Numbered from the stretch's first letter, positions 1 to 9,070 are shown. The stretch is 64,000 bases of DNA from Pedobacter chitinilyticus (GCF_003313385.1 NZ_QMHN01000003.1:248001-312000), one strand, 5' to 3'. The notes: generated by a model from the sequence alone, not told the origin. Translations and numbers: made by a program.

Positions 1-2221
1 TAATCATGTAGGCATTCTTTCTGCCATAAGCGTTGTACAAACTGAAAGACAACTCTGAACTAAAGTTCTTTCTCTTTTTCAATTGAAGGTTGGCGCCCAA
101 ATCTAAACGGTGATAAGAAGGCATGCGATAAGTATTTCTATCGGTGTAATAAAAGAACACTTGACCATCCATGTTGTATTTTCCAGTGGGGAAGGTAATG
201 GCATCGCCAGTATAATAAATCCACGAGGCCGACAAACTCCATCTTTTATTTAATTGATATGAACCTACCAAGGCGACTTCATGTGTACGATCCTGACGGG
301 CATTGTACCATTTACCTCCGTTAATGCCGTCAATCTGTCTTTCGGTTTTAGAAAGTGTATAGCTTAACCAACCTGTAAAATCACCCTTTTTCTTTTTGAA
401 CAATACCTCTAAACCATAAGCCCTGCCAATACCATACAACAATTGTGTCTCGATATTATCGGAGTTGAAAGTCTCGGCACCGTCACGATAGTCAATTTGA
501 TTGTCCATCGTTTTGTAATAGCTTTCTACGTTCAATTCAAAAGCATTGTCAAATAAATTTCTGTAGTATCCTACGGCAAATTGGTCTGAAACTTCTGGTT
601 TTACCATCAACGAACTTGGCAACCATTTGTCGCTTGGCCTACTCGAGGTAGAGTTAGAAATCATGTGCATGTTCTGCGCATTTCTAACATACGATGCTTT
701 CACCGAACTTTGTGCATTCAATAGGTAGCTTAATGATAAACGAGGTTCTAAATTCAGGTAGGTTTTCACCACTTCGCCTTTTTTATAGTAAGTTGAATTT
801 GTTACATTTCCATTAGGATCAACGGTCAAGAAATCCCCACCTCCCAAAACACTGAAACCTGTTAAACGAACACCAAAACCAATGTTAAGTTTTTCGGTTG
901 CTTGCCAATCGCTTGAGGCAAACACGGCGTTTTCCAATGAAAATCTTTGCTGATAGTTTACAGGATTGTAACTCGATGGGCCTTCAGAACTAATTTCTCC
1001 TGGCGTTACTTTGTGATAAATGGAGTTAAACCCGAATTTCACCAAGTTCTTATCAGAGGCCTGCCAAAAGAAGTTATGCTTCAAAGCCCAGTCATTCAAT
1101 TGCGAATAGATTTGAACATTATCGATTCCTGTGTTGATTTCGATTTTATTTTGATAACGAGTATAAGAGGCCGTGGTAGTTGAATTGAGTTTTGAGGAAT
1201 AAAGGTGTTTCCATTGTGCACTGGCAATCGCATTTCCCCAGCTTAGTCCAAAGGTTTTAGCGATCCCCAATTTGTCGCTACCTAAATAACCACTGAAAGT
1301 CAACTTGTCATTTTCTCCCAATTGAAAATCAGCCCTACCATTTACGTCATAGAAATACATGGTGTTTTGATTAATGGTACTATCGGGCGACAGCTTCAAT
1401 AAGGCATCTACATAAGTCCTTCTGGCAGAAACCAAGAAAGAAGATTTCTCTTTTTTGATCGGCCCTTCTAAGGTAAGCTTAGAGGAGATTAAGCCAATAC
1501 CTCCCGAAGCGGAAAACTTCTCGGCATCACCTTGTCGCATTTTTATATCTAATACAGAAGATAAACGTCCACCATATTGTGAAGGCATCCCTGTTTTGTA
1601 AACGGTGATGTCTTCTACTGCATCAGGATTGAAGGTAGAGAAAAAGCCCAATAAGTGTGCGGCGTTGTAAACAGGCACATCGTCCATCAACACCAAGTTT
1701 TGGTCTGCCGAACCACCACGTACATAAATACCGGCACCACCTTCACCTGCCGATTTGATGCCTGGCAGTAATTGGATGGCTTTCATTACGTCACGCTCGC
1801 CAAAAATAAGCGGAATATTTTTGATGGCTTTCATGGTCAACCGTTCAGCACCCATTTGCGGGCTGGCCAGACTTCGGTCGTCTCTTGTCGTAGAGATCAC
1901 AATTTCGTCGAGATTATTGGCACTGTCTTCTAAAGCAAAATCAACAGTATGGTTTTTATTCACCTTTAATGATTTACGGAGCGAATTCATTCCCACAGCA
2001 CTGATCAAGAAAGTGTAACTTCCTGCTTTAAGTTCTACCTCATAATAGCCAAGGCTATCAGTCATGATGTTACGTTTTTCTTCTACTATTTGGATGGTAG
2101 CTGCCTCTATGGCTCCATCGGAAGATTTTACACGACCGGAAATTTTAAAAGTTTGTTGAGCAAAGGATAGGAAGGAGATAAAGAGGAGAGGGACGAGTAG
2201 TTTAAAAATTTTCGATGTCAT
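1..2221 (-). CDS. TonB-dependent outer-membrane receptor (C-terminus cut off by window edge)
   Basis: Only the first ~740 residues are inside the window; the end of the beta-barrel lies before base 1. The product starts with a signal peptide (MTSKIFKLLVPLLFISFLSF, then AQ), followed by a carboxypeptidase-regulatory-like domain (about residues 25-105), a TonB plug with GAGIYVRGGSADQNLVLMDD near residues 160-180, and barrel strands rich in Tyr/Asn/Ser. Family members take up large substrates across the outer membrane using TonB energy. No SusD partner is seen on the upstream side, so the substrate cannot be named. The start is the ATG at 2221, which places the signal peptide at the N-terminus. 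The gene is divergent from trmB. Confidence 0.93.
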   Translation of the reverse strand, partial: MTSKIFKLLVPLLFISFLSFAQQTFKISGRVKSSDGAIEAATIQIVEEKRNIMTDSLGYYEVELKAGSYTFLISAVGMNSLRKSLKVNKNHTVDFALEDSANNLDEIVISTTRDDRSLASPQMGAERLTMKAIKNIPLIFGERDVMKAIQLLPGIKSAGEGGAGIYVRGGSADQNLVLMDDVPVYNAAHLLGFFSTFNPDAVEDITVYKTGMPSQYGGRLSSVLDIKMRQGDAEKFSASGGIGLISSKLTLEGPIKKEKSSFLVSARRTYVDALLKLSPDSTINQNTMYFYDVNGRADFQLGENDKLTFSGYLGSDKLGIAKTFGLSWGNAIASAQWKHLYSSKLNSTTTASYTRYQNKIEINTGIDNVQIYSQLNDWALKHNFFWQASDKNLVKFGFNSIYHKVTPGEISSEGPSSYNPVNYQQRFSLENAVFASSDWQATEKLNIGFGVRLTGFSVLGGGDFLTVDPNGNVTNSTYYKKGEVVKTYLNLEPRLSLSYLLNAQSSVKASYVRNAQNMHMISNSTSSRPSDKWLPSSLMVKPEVSDQFAVGYYRNLFDNAFELNVESYYKTMDNQIDYRDGAETFNSDNIETQLLYGIGRAYGLEVLFKKKKGDFTGWLSYTLSKTERQIDGINGGKWYNARQDRTHEVALVGSYQLNKRWSLSASWIYYTGDAITFPTGKYNMDGQVFFYYTDRNTYRMPSYHRLDLGANLQLKKRKNFSSELSFSLYNAYGRKNAYMI

Positions 2222-2426
2222 TTATGTGTTGGGATTTGTTGTTAATTAATGGTTTTAATGATATGACAGCAAGAACTGCACATACCCCTATGCAATCATT
2301 AATTTTTTTCGCAAGTTAAATAGTTTGTCGGCACGTAAATCTTAATAAAACGTTAAATTTCATATTAAGACGCTCATCTTCCGTAATAGTTACTTCGCAT
2401 TGAGAACGAAATAGACAATTAAATCT

Positions 2427-2434
2427 TACTTTTG
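2427..2434 (+). promoter_or_regulatory. Candidate -7 box (TACTTTTG) of trmB
   Basis: TACTTTTG matches the Bacteroidota -7 consensus TAnnTTTG exactly. It lies 17 bases before the trmB GTG. A TTG lies 24 bases upstream, longer than the usual 19-21, so the -33 element is uncertain. Confidence 0.5.
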
Positions 2435-2451
2435 TGCATTAATTTTTAAAA

Positions 2452-3102
2452 GTGGGAAAAGATAAATTAAGAAAGTTTGCTGAAATCAACACCTTTCCGA
2501 ACGTATATCAGTTAGAAGCAGGAAAAGTTTTAAAAGGTAAATGGGCCAAAGATCATTTTAAAAACGACCAGCCCGTTGTAGTGGAATTGGCCTGTGGCAA
2601 AGGCGAATACGCCGTTAACCTTGCTAAGTTATTTCCTGAAAAAAACTTTATCGGAGTAGATTTAAAGGGGAATAGAATTTGGCGTGGCGCCAAAACTGGA
2701 GTAGAGGAAGGGATTAGCAACTTAGCTTTTCTGCGCATACAAATCGAGGATTTACTAGACTACTTTGGCGAAAAGGAAATTGATGAAATTTGGATCACTT
2801 TTGCGGATCCGCAGCCTCAAATCAGTAGAGAACGTAAGCGATTAACTTCTCCATTTTTCTTATCAAAGTACAAAGTATTGCTTCGCGATGGAGGTAAAAT
2901 TAACCTTAAAACAGACAATGATGGCTTGTATGGTTACACCAAAGAAAAGGTAGCAGAACTGGAATTGATTACCCATAAAGACACTGATCACTTGTATCAA
3001 TCTGATTTGGTAGATGAGGTACTTTCTATCAAAACGCATTACGAAAACATCTATTTAAAAAAAGACAAAAACATCAATTATATTCAGTTTTCTTTTAATT
3101 AG
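2452..3102 (+). CDS. trmB: tRNA (guanine-N7-)-methyltransferase TrmB
   Basis: A 216-residue class I SAM methyltransferase expected to form m7G46 in the variable loop of tRNAs. The SAM-binding motif VVELACGKGEYAVNLAKLFP is at residues 43-62, followed by the acidic IGVDLKGNRIWRGA. The family's F-x-DP-x-P region appears as ITFADPQPQISRERKRL, the form found in Bacteroidota, with RLTSP after it. Length is normal. The start codon is GTG; the N-terminus MGKDKLRKFAE is the usual one for the family in this phylum, and no in-frame ATG precedes it. It stands alone, with its own promoter-like box just upstream and a dispersed repeat downstream. Confidence 0.93.
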   Translation: MGKDKLRKFAEINTFPNVYQLEAGKVLKGKWAKDHFKNDQPVVVELACGKGEYAVNLAKLFPEKNFIGVDLKGNRIWRGAKTGVEEGISNLAFLRIQIEDLLDYFGEKEIDEIWITFADPQPQISRERKRLTSPFFLSKYKVLLRDGGKINLKTDNDGLYGYTKEKVAELELITHKDTDHLYQSDLVDEVLSIKTHYENIYLKKDKNINYIQFSFN

Positions 3103-3108
3103 ACATTT

Positions 3109-3195
3109 GTCATACCGAACCAGTTTCGGCATACAAATAAGATCTTGAGCTGTAGCGAAGCGGAAAGCCACAAAGCAAAATAAATTCAGGATGAC
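3109..3195. repeat. Dispersed inverted-repeat element with GTCAT...ATGAC ends (family C, full copy)
   Basis: An 87-bp element whose ends GTCATACCGAA (3109-3119) and TTCAGGATGAC (3185-3195) are imperfect inverted repeats (9 of 11). It holds the internal sequence GCTGTAGCGAAGCGGAAAG. A shorter relative carrying TTCGCTATGCTCAGAATGAC is at 16852-16908. It looks like a small non-autonomous intergenic repeat. It runs into an apparent upstream start of the next gene. Confidence 0.55.
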
Positions 3196-3211
3196 GACAG
3201 GAGGAGAAGCA

Positions 3212-3538
3212 ATGGATGCCAATTTTTATGAACAAGTTTACGAAGTAGTAAGATTAATTCCGAAGGGAAGAGTTACTTCTTATGGTGCCATTGCCAAAGC
3301 TTTAGGTGCAGCTAAATCATCAAGAATGGTAGGACATGCCATGGTCTATGCAGGTTCAGCAACTCCTAAAATTCCAGCACACAGGGTAGTAAACAGCAGC
3401 GGATTGTTAACGGGAAGATTTCATTTCTCGCCGCCAACATTGATGCAGGAATTCTTAGAAGAAGAAGGCATCACTGTAGTTAACGACAAGATTAAAAATT
3501 TCAAGCAGCTGTTTTGGGATCCTTTGCAGGAGTTGTAA
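3212..3538 (+). CDS. Alkyltransferase-like (ATL) protein, MGMT family without the acceptor cysteine
   Basis: A 108-residue protein matching the DNA-binding domain of O6-methylguanine-DNA methyltransferase: IPKGRVTSYGAIAKALGA (winged helix), then SSRMVGHAM. The PCHRV active-site motif reads PAHRVV, so the alkyl-acceptor Cys is replaced by Ala. This is the hallmark of ATL proteins, which bind O6-alkylguanine, flip the base and recruit nucleotide excision repair without removing the lesion. An ATG at 3191 also opens the frame, but it lies inside the end of a dispersed repeat. The ATG at 3212 follows a purine-rich AGGAGGAG and gives the normal N-terminus, so it is preferred. Confidence 0.9.
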   Translation: MDANFYEQVYEVVRLIPKGRVTSYGAIAKALGAAKSSRMVGHAMVYAGSATPKIPAHRVVNSSGLLTGRFHFSPPTLMQEFLEEEGITVVNDKIKNFKQLFWDPLQEL

Positions 3539-3620
3539 GTCCGAAATTCAGCGGTTAGAAGTTTGATGATATTATTACATATTTAATCATTCAAAACTCA
3601 ATCATTCAACATTATAAAAA

Positions 3621-3962
3621 ATGGGAAAATTAGTAGAAGAATTTAATAACTATCGTACCAAAATGAACGATAGGGTAATGGAAACGGCCAATACCAATAT
3701 CAAACGTTTCTTTGCGTTGGACACTACCTCTTATGCCGAGGGCGCTTTGAATGTAAAGACAAAGGAAATGCTAGGCTTGGTGGCTTCTATGGTGTTAAGG
3801 TGTGATGACTGCATTAAATACCATTTGGAAAAATGCTACAACGAAGGAGTGACTAACGACGAAATGAACGAAATTTTCATGATTGCCAATTTGGTTGGTG
3901 GTTCCATTGTTATTCCACACTATCGTAGAGCGGTGGAGTTTTGGGATGATTTGCAGCAATAA
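3621..3962 (+). CDS. Carboxymuconolactone decarboxylase / AhpD-like protein
   Basis: A 113-residue all-alpha protein of the CMD/AhpD superfamily. The CxxC-type motif with following His (RCDDCIKYHLEKCYNEG, about residues 73-89) is the redox site of AhpD-like alkylhydroperoxidases. The downstream helix NEIFMIANLVGGSIVIPHYR is typical. Family members act in peroxide defence or are decarboxylases; the CxxCxxxH arrangement favours a thiol-redox role. No peroxiredoxin gene is adjacent, so the partner is unknown. Start ATG 3621. Confidence 0.88.
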   Translation: MGKLVEEFNNYRTKMNDRVMETANTNIKRFFALDTTSYAEGALNVKTKEMLGLVASMVLRCDDCIKYHLEKCYNEGVTNDEMNEIFMIANLVGGSIVIPHYRRAVEFWDDLQQ

Positions 3963-3970
3963 TTTTCATT

Positions 3971-4062
3971 CTTTGCGTTCATTGGGAACATCTTATTTTT
4001 CTTTGCGATTAAGTTTTACCGCAAAGGTTATTGAAGTTTTCGCGAAGTGACGCAAAGGTTTT
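3971..4062. repeat. Dispersed CGCAAAG-type intergenic repeat (family B, copy 1)
   Basis: The stretch between the AhpD-like and SelW-like genes contains CTTTGCGTTC, CTTTGCGAT, ACCGCAAAGG and GACGCAAAGG. Its reverse complement (CTTTGCGTCACTTCGCGAAA, then ACTT) closely matches 5211-5240, so the two places hold inverted copies of one element. Confidence 0.55.
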
Positions 4063-4099
4063 AGATTTATTTCAGCTCCCATATTTATAAATATTATTT

Positions 4100-4381
4100 A
4101 TGAAAAAGCCAGTTGTTACCATAGAATATTGTCCAAAATGTGGTTGGATGTTGCGTTCAGCTTATTTTGCGCAGGAGCTCCTCACTACGTTTGCTGAAGA
4201 ACTCAGCGGCGTAACCCTAAAACCTAGTGAAGCCAATGGCACTTTTCTCATTTCTGTTAACAACGATTTGATTTTTGATCGCAAAACCAAAGGACGATTT
4301 CCAGAGATTAAAGAGCTGAAGCAACTGGTTAGAGATATTGCTTGCCCTGAAAAATCTTTGGGGCATTCGGATAAGGCTTAG
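4100..4381 (+). CDS. SelW/Rdx family CxxC protein
   Basis: A 93-residue thioredoxin-fold-like protein of the selenoprotein W/T/H (Rdx) family. The redox motif is YCPKCGW at residues 11-17, and the body VTLKPSEANGTFLISVNN plus FPEIKELKQLVRDIACP matches the family. The site usually written CxxU is CxxC here, so it is a cysteine homologue and not a selenoprotein. Cellular function is not established; a thiol-redox role is inferred. It converges with the next gene, with one base between the stop codons. Confidence 0.85.
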   Translation: MKKPVVTIEYCPKCGWMLRSAYFAQELLTTFAEELSGVTLKPSEANGTFLISVNNDLIFDRKTKGRFPEIKELKQLVRDIACPEKSLGHSDKA

Positions 4382-4382
4382 C

Positions 4383-5063
4383 TTACTTCACTGATTCGTT
4401 ATAAGATTTCACCAAAGCAATCAACATTTTTTCATCAAAAACCTCGGTGGCTTTAATGCTTTCCGTTAGGCCCTCATCTCCCGTAAGTTTTTGAAGCAAC
4501 AAGGCTTTAGTCGCAGCCGTTTTCGATCCGTCAGCAGCAATCTCTTGTATCGGACCCGTTCCTGGTTTCTCAATAAAATAAAAAACTTTAGCTTTTGGTG
4601 CCGCACCTGCAGGTTGCTCTGGCCCAGATCTACGTCCGCCCAAATTAATGCTGATGCCTCCGCCCAGTCCGCCACCAATACCTCCAGTGCCCATGCCTAA
4701 TCCTACAGAAGGGCGAGCCTTTACTCTTGGCTGTGTGGTTGGCTCTTCTACTCCAGACGTACTTCCATAAGCATACAGATTAACCTTACCACCTTCTATC
4801 AGCTTAAAAAATTTAATGGTTGCTTTTTTACCGATGATAATGGGTTTGCTTTCATAAGTATCCCCATTCCACAAAAAGGATTTAATATCCTTGGCTTTGT
4901 ATTCTTTAACCCCTTGCTCTTCTATCTGTATAAAAACAGATTCAAAGTTAGTTCCCTTGATTTCGCCCCTTACAAAATTACCTTCGCTAATAAGTACGGC
5001 ATCTTGTGCCTCGGCACCTAATACCATCAAACAAAGGGTCACAATAAGCTTTAAAACTTTCAT
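4383..5063 (-). CDS. Secreted protein of unknown function, glycine-rich centre
   Basis: A 226-residue protein with a signal peptide (MKVLKLIVTLCLMVLGAEAQ). A beta-rich N-terminal part contains GEIKGTNFESVFIQIEEQG, followed by a Gly-rich linker (GLGMGTGGIGGGLGGGISIN, about residues 125-145) and a Lys/Glu-rich C-terminal helix region. The frame is open upstream to 5264, but that extension has no signal peptide at its start and is translated from a dispersed repeat, so the ATG at 5063 is chosen. No family is recognised. The next gene upstream is another unknown secreted protein on the same strand. Confidence 0.8.
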   Translation of the reverse strand: MKVLKLIVTLCLMVLGAEAQDAVLISEGNFVRGEIKGTNFESVFIQIEEQGVKEYKAKDIKSFLWNGDTYESKPIIIGKKATIKFFKLIEGGKVNLYAYGSTSGVEEPTTQPRVKARPSVGLGMGTGGIGGGLGGGISINLGGRRSGPEQPAGAAPKAKVFYFIEKPGTGPIQEIAADGSKTAATKALLLQKLTGDEGLTESIKATEVFDEKMLIALVKSYNESVK

Positions 5064-5133
5064 ATTCAAATTAACGCAAAATAATGGAGTGTTGTTATCA
5101 CGATAACATTTATTAACAATCGCAGTCTCGGAG

Positions 5134-5273
5134 TTAAATTTAACCGCAAAGAAAAAATAAAGGAATCGCGAAGAACGCAAAGATCGAGGATGTTCAATAA
5201 TGAATTTAGTCTTTGCGTCACTTTGCGAAAACTTAAAAATTCCTTGAGGTAAACTTAGTCGCAAAAAAACGCA
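5134..5273. repeat. Dispersed CGCAAAG-type intergenic repeat (family B, copy 2)
   Basis: Contains ACCGCAAAGAAAA, GAACGCAAAGATC, CTTTGCGTCACTTTGCGAAA and GTCGCAAAAAAACGC in both orientations. It is an inverted relative of the element at 3971-4062. It separates two secreted-protein genes and creates a false N-terminal extension of the downstream one. Confidence 0.55.
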
Positions 5274-5279
5274 GCCCTC

Positions 5280-6047
5280 CTACTTCAAATACTCCCCCAG
5301 TTTTCCCGTATTTGTTTCTGGATTTATTTTGATATACTTTTTAAAATTGGCCTTCATTTGTTCAAAAGCATAATCCGATTCGTGTTCAATGTCTTTAGCC
5401 AAAGCATAATACTTGCTAAAAATGTAGCTTCTCATTAAATAACCAGCCAGCATTTTATCTGCCTCCTTATCTTCCAACAAAGGCTTCACCTTATCAGGAT
5501 CTACCAATTTGTTCTGGTCAAAGTTTGCAGAAATATAACGCATCACTTCTCCTGCATGTAAAATAAGTTTCGAACCTTCCTCTGCTTGGTTAATTTCTTC
5601 TATTTGCTTTAAAATAGGTTCTATTTCTTCTTTAAGTAGTGCTGGTGTTAGTGCAATCATCCCCTTGGGCACATAATATTCATTGGATGTTTTGTAAGGA
5701 TCTACATATAAAAAAACCGTATCACTACTTTCGGGATTGATCAAAACATATCGATCTACAATCCCGTTACCGCCTCCTTTAGTACTGCCTCTTTTCGAAA
5801 AATCTATCTTTTGCCCATTTGGCCAACGATAAGAATTGAACAGGCGAACAAAAGCTACATTTCTTAGTTGCGGGTTCATCAAATTAATAAAAGCACCGCT
5901 TTCCAAAGGCTGTTCCAAAGTTCCATACTTGGGCTTGACTTCGTTAATGAGGTTGTCAAATTGTAAAACAGCGAGCACTTTACGGTATTGTGCTTGGGAA
6001 AAGTTGGCGAAGAGTAATAAGCTGAGCAAAAGTAAAAAATGTTTCAT
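5280..6047 (-). CDS. Secreted protein of unknown function
   Basis: A 255-residue product with a clear signal peptide (MKHFLLLLSLLLFANFSQAQ). The mature part has no recognised motif. It contains a beta-like N-terminal half (VLAVLQFDNLINEVKPKYG; STKGGGNGIVDRYVLINPES) and a helical C-terminal half (KLILHAGEVMRYISANFDQN; LMRSYIFSKYYALAKDIEHE). No Cys follows the signal, so it is probably periplasmic or exported rather than a lipoprotein. It is divergent from polA. Confidence 0.82.
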   Translation of the reverse strand: MKHFLLLLSLLLFANFSQAQYRKVLAVLQFDNLINEVKPKYGTLEQPLESGAFINLMNPQLRNVAFVRLFNSYRWPNGQKIDFSKRGSTKGGGNGIVDRYVLINPESSDTVFLYVDPYKTSNEYYVPKGMIALTPALLKEEIEPILKQIEEINQAEEGSKLILHAGEVMRYISANFDQNKLVDPDKVKPLLEDKEADKMLAGYLMRSYIFSKYYALAKDIEHESDYAFEQMKANFKKYIKINPETNTGKLGEYLK

Positions 6048-6182
6048 AAAATCGTTTTAATCTATTGATGATCAAATCGTCGAAAATGCATAAGTGCTTA
6101 AAAAATAAATTATATACTTCAGCTATGCTCTTATTCTATAACTTTACAAGGTTAAGATTTCTATCAACTCAATATACAAAAA

Positions 6183-8990
6183 ATGAGCAACAAAAAACTT
6201 TTCCTTTTAGATGGAATGGCACTTATTTACCGTGCACATTTTGCCCTTAGTAAAAACCCACGATTTACCTCTACAGGCATCAATACCTCGGCCGTAATGG
6301 GCTTTACCAATACGCTTTTAGAGGTGCTCAAAAAGGAAAGACCTAGCCATATTGCGGTTGTTTTTGACACAGAAGCGCCAACTGAGAGACATACTGAATT
6401 TGAGGCTTACAAGGCACATCGTGAAGCCATGCCAGAGGACCTTTCAAAAGCCATTCCGTATATTTTTAGATTGATAGAAGGCTTTAATATTCCTGTGATT
6501 ACCAAAGATGGCTATGAAGCCGATGACATTATAGGCACCTTGGCCAAGGAGGGCGAAAAACAAGGCTTTCAGGTATATTGCATGACTCCTGACAAGGATT
6601 TCGCGCAATTGGTATCGGATAATATCTTCATTTATAAGCCTGCTCGTATGGGTAATGAAATGGAAATTTTAGGGGTAAAGGAAATCTTAGCCAAATGGGA
6701 AATTGAAAGGGTTGACCAAGTGATTGACATTCTAGGTTTATGGGGAGATGCCGTAGATAATATTCCAGGAATCCCAGGCATTGGTGAAAAAACAGCCAAA
6801 GCATTAATCAAGCAATATGGTAGCATGGAAAACATTTTTGCCCATAGCCACGAGTTGAAGGGAAAACAGAAAGAGAATATCGAAACGCATGTGGAGCAGG
6901 GATTAATCTCCAAAAAACTAGCCACCATTATTTTAAATGTTCCCATAGAATTTAACGAGCAGCAACTACTGCTTGAAGAACCTAGCAAGGAATTGTTAGA
7001 ACCTCTTTTTGCCGAGCTGGAGTTTAGAACCATTGGCAAGCGTGTATTTGGCGAAAGCTTTACCGTAAACGAGGGTAAAAACACTGTACAACAAGATTTA
7101 TTTGGCAATGCGGTAGCCGTGCCTCCTACAAAGGAAATAGAGAACCAACCTTCTTTATTTGACACGCCTATTGATGCCAAAAATATTGAAAACACACCAC
7201 ATGATTACCAATTGATAGATACTGTGGAGAAAAGAAAAGAACTGGTTAACCTGTTACTACAACAAAAAAGGATTTCTTTTGATACAGAGACTACAGGTAT
7301 AGATGCCAACTTGGTAGATTTGGTAGGTTTATCTTTTTCGATAGAGGCAGGAAAAGGCTACTATATTCCTACGCCACAAAACAAAGAAGAGACGCTAGCT
7401 ATTTTAGAAGATTTTAGACCTGTTTTTGAAAACGAGCACATCACCAAAATAGGCCAGAACATTAAGTATGATTTGTTGGTTTTGAAATGGTATGGCTTTG
7501 AACTTAAAGGCGAATTGTTCGACACCATGCTGGCGCATTACCTTATCGATCCAGACACCAGACATAACATGGACGTACTGTCTGAAAACTATTTGGGCTA
7601 TACCCCTATTTCCATTACCTCTTTAATTGGAGCCAAGGGAAAAGGCCAGTTGAACATGAAAGACGTTCCAGTGGAAAAGGTGGTAGATTACGCTGCTGAA
7701 GATGCCGACGTAACTTTGCAATTGGCCAATGTGTTTGGGCCAATGCTACAAGAAAGAAATGCACAAAAATTAGCTTCGGAAATAGAAAACCCATTGATTT
7801 TTGTACTGGCTGACATGGAAAAAGAAGGCGTTAGAATCGACATCGATACTTTAGCCACTTATTCAGCGCAGCTACAGGAAGAAATAGCAAAGGCCGAACT
7901 GAACGTGTACGATAAAGCGGGACTTAAGTTTAACCTTGCTTCTCCTAAACAATTGGGCGAAGTGCTTTTTGATCATTTAAAACTTGACCCAAAAGCCAAG
8001 AAAACCAAAACGGGACAGTACCAAACAGGGGAAGACGTATTAACGGCTTTAGCTAGCAAAAGTGATATCGTACAAGACATCTTGGATTTCCGCCAAATGC
8101 AAAAACTCAAATCAACTTATGTGGATGCTTTGCCTTTATTGGTTAACCCTCGTACTGGGCGGGTTCACACCAGCTACAATCAAGCGGTAGCGGCAACGGG
8201 ACGTTTGAGTTCCAATAATCCAAACCTACAGAATATTCCTATTAAAACTGACAGGGGAAGAGAAGTGCGTAAAGCCTTTATTCCTAGAGACGAAAACCAT
8301 ATTTTACTTTCTGCGGATTACTCTCAAATTGAATTGAGGATTATTGCTGAAATCAGTAAAGAACAGAACATGTTGGATGCTTTTTTAAATGGCATCGATA
8401 TCCATACGGCTACGGCTGCAAAAGTATATGGCATTGAGGTGGCTGACGTAACTTCTACCCAACGTAGAAACGCTAAAGCGGTGAACTTCGGCATCATTTA
8501 CGGACAATCGGCTTTTGGCTTATCGCAAAACCTGAACATTCCACGTAAGGAAGCAGCAGAAATTATCGATCAGTATTTCATCCAATATCCAGGCATTAAA
8601 AACTACATGAACGACACGATGAACTTTGCTCGTGAAAATGGCTACGTAGAAACCATCATGGGGCGTCGTAGGTATTTAAGGGATATTAACTCGGCCAACA
8701 TGACCGTTAGAGGCTACGCAGAGCGAAATGCCATTAATGCGCCCATACAAGGCTCTGCAGCAGACATGATTAAAATTGCCATGATCAATATCCATAAAGA
8801 TATGACGGCACAAAACCTACAATCAAAAATGACCATGCAGGTACATGATGAGTTGGTGTTTGATGTGATTAAAGGCGAACAGGAACAAGTGAAAGAGATC
8901 ATTACCCATAGAATGAAAACCGCCATTAAAACTGAAGTGCCTATTGAAATTGAAATTGGCGAAGGATTGAACTGGCTGGAGGCACATTAG
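6183..8990 (+). CDS. polA: DNA polymerase I
   Basis: A 935-residue polymerase with all three activities apparently intact. The N-terminal 5'-3' exonuclease (residues 1-~290) has GYEADDIIGTLA and the helix-hairpin-helix NIPGIPGIGEKTAKALI. A 3'-5' exonuclease (about 355-540) keeps Exo I FDTETTG, Exo II GQNIKYDLLVL and Exo III DYAAEDADVTLQL, so proofreading should be active. The polymerase has motif A SADYSQIELRIIAEIS, motif B RRNAKAVNFGIIYG and motif C MQVHDELVFDV. It acts in Okazaki fragment processing and repair synthesis. Start ATG 6183; an imperfect -7 box (TAACTTTA) lies about 40 bases upstream. Confidence 0.97.
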   Translation: MSNKKLFLLDGMALIYRAHFALSKNPRFTSTGINTSAVMGFTNTLLEVLKKERPSHIAVVFDTEAPTERHTEFEAYKAHREAMPEDLSKAIPYIFRLIEGFNIPVITKDGYEADDIIGTLAKEGEKQGFQVYCMTPDKDFAQLVSDNIFIYKPARMGNEMEILGVKEILAKWEIERVDQVIDILGLWGDAVDNIPGIPGIGEKTAKALIKQYGSMENIFAHSHELKGKQKENIETHVEQGLISKKLATIILNVPIEFNEQQLLLEEPSKELLEPLFAELEFRTIGKRVFGESFTVNEGKNTVQQDLFGNAVAVPPTKEIENQPSLFDTPIDAKNIENTPHDYQLIDTVEKRKELVNLLLQQKRISFDTETTGIDANLVDLVGLSFSIEAGKGYYIPTPQNKEETLAILEDFRPVFENEHITKIGQNIKYDLLVLKWYGFELKGELFDTMLAHYLIDPDTRHNMDVLSENYLGYTPISITSLIGAKGKGQLNMKDVPVEKVVDYAAEDADVTLQLANVFGPMLQERNAQKLASEIENPLIFVLADMEKEGVRIDIDTLATYSAQLQEEIAKAELNVYDKAGLKFNLASPKQLGEVLFDHLKLDPKAKKTKTGQYQTGEDVLTALASKSDIVQDILDFRQMQKLKSTYVDALPLLVNPRTGRVHTSYNQAVAATGRLSSNNPNLQNIPIKTDRGREVRKAFIPRDENHILLSADYSQIELRIIAEISKEQNMLDAFLNGIDIHTATAAKVYGIEVADVTSTQRRNAKAVNFGIIYGQSAFGLSQNLNIPRKEAAEIIDQYFIQYPGIKNYMNDTMNFARENGYVETIMGRRRYLRDINSANMTVRGYAERNAINAPIQGSAADMIKIAMINIHKDMTAQNLQSKMTMQVHDELVFDVIKGEQEQVKEIITHRMKTAIKTEVPIEIEIGEGLNWLEAH

Positions 8991-9070
8991 TCAATCGTCA
9001 TTACGAGGTACGACAGAGCCCAAACCAAAACCAAAAAAAACAACCAACGAAAAAACAAAAAAACCGAAAT

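Noticed and set aside
4100..4381. Selenoprotein with in-frame UGA
   Set aside because: The redox site reads C-P-K-C with ordinary Cys codons and no in-frame TGA.
5064..5264. N-terminal extension of the glycine-rich secreted protein
   Set aside because: The extension is translated from a dispersed repeat and would hide the signal peptide at 5063.
6632..7195. 187-codon minus-strand frame inside polA
   Set aside because: Antisense shadow of a conserved coding region; no motif.
8997..9014. Third full copy of the GTCAT element
   Set aside because: Only 18 bp resemble the end of the repeat; too short to list as a feature.
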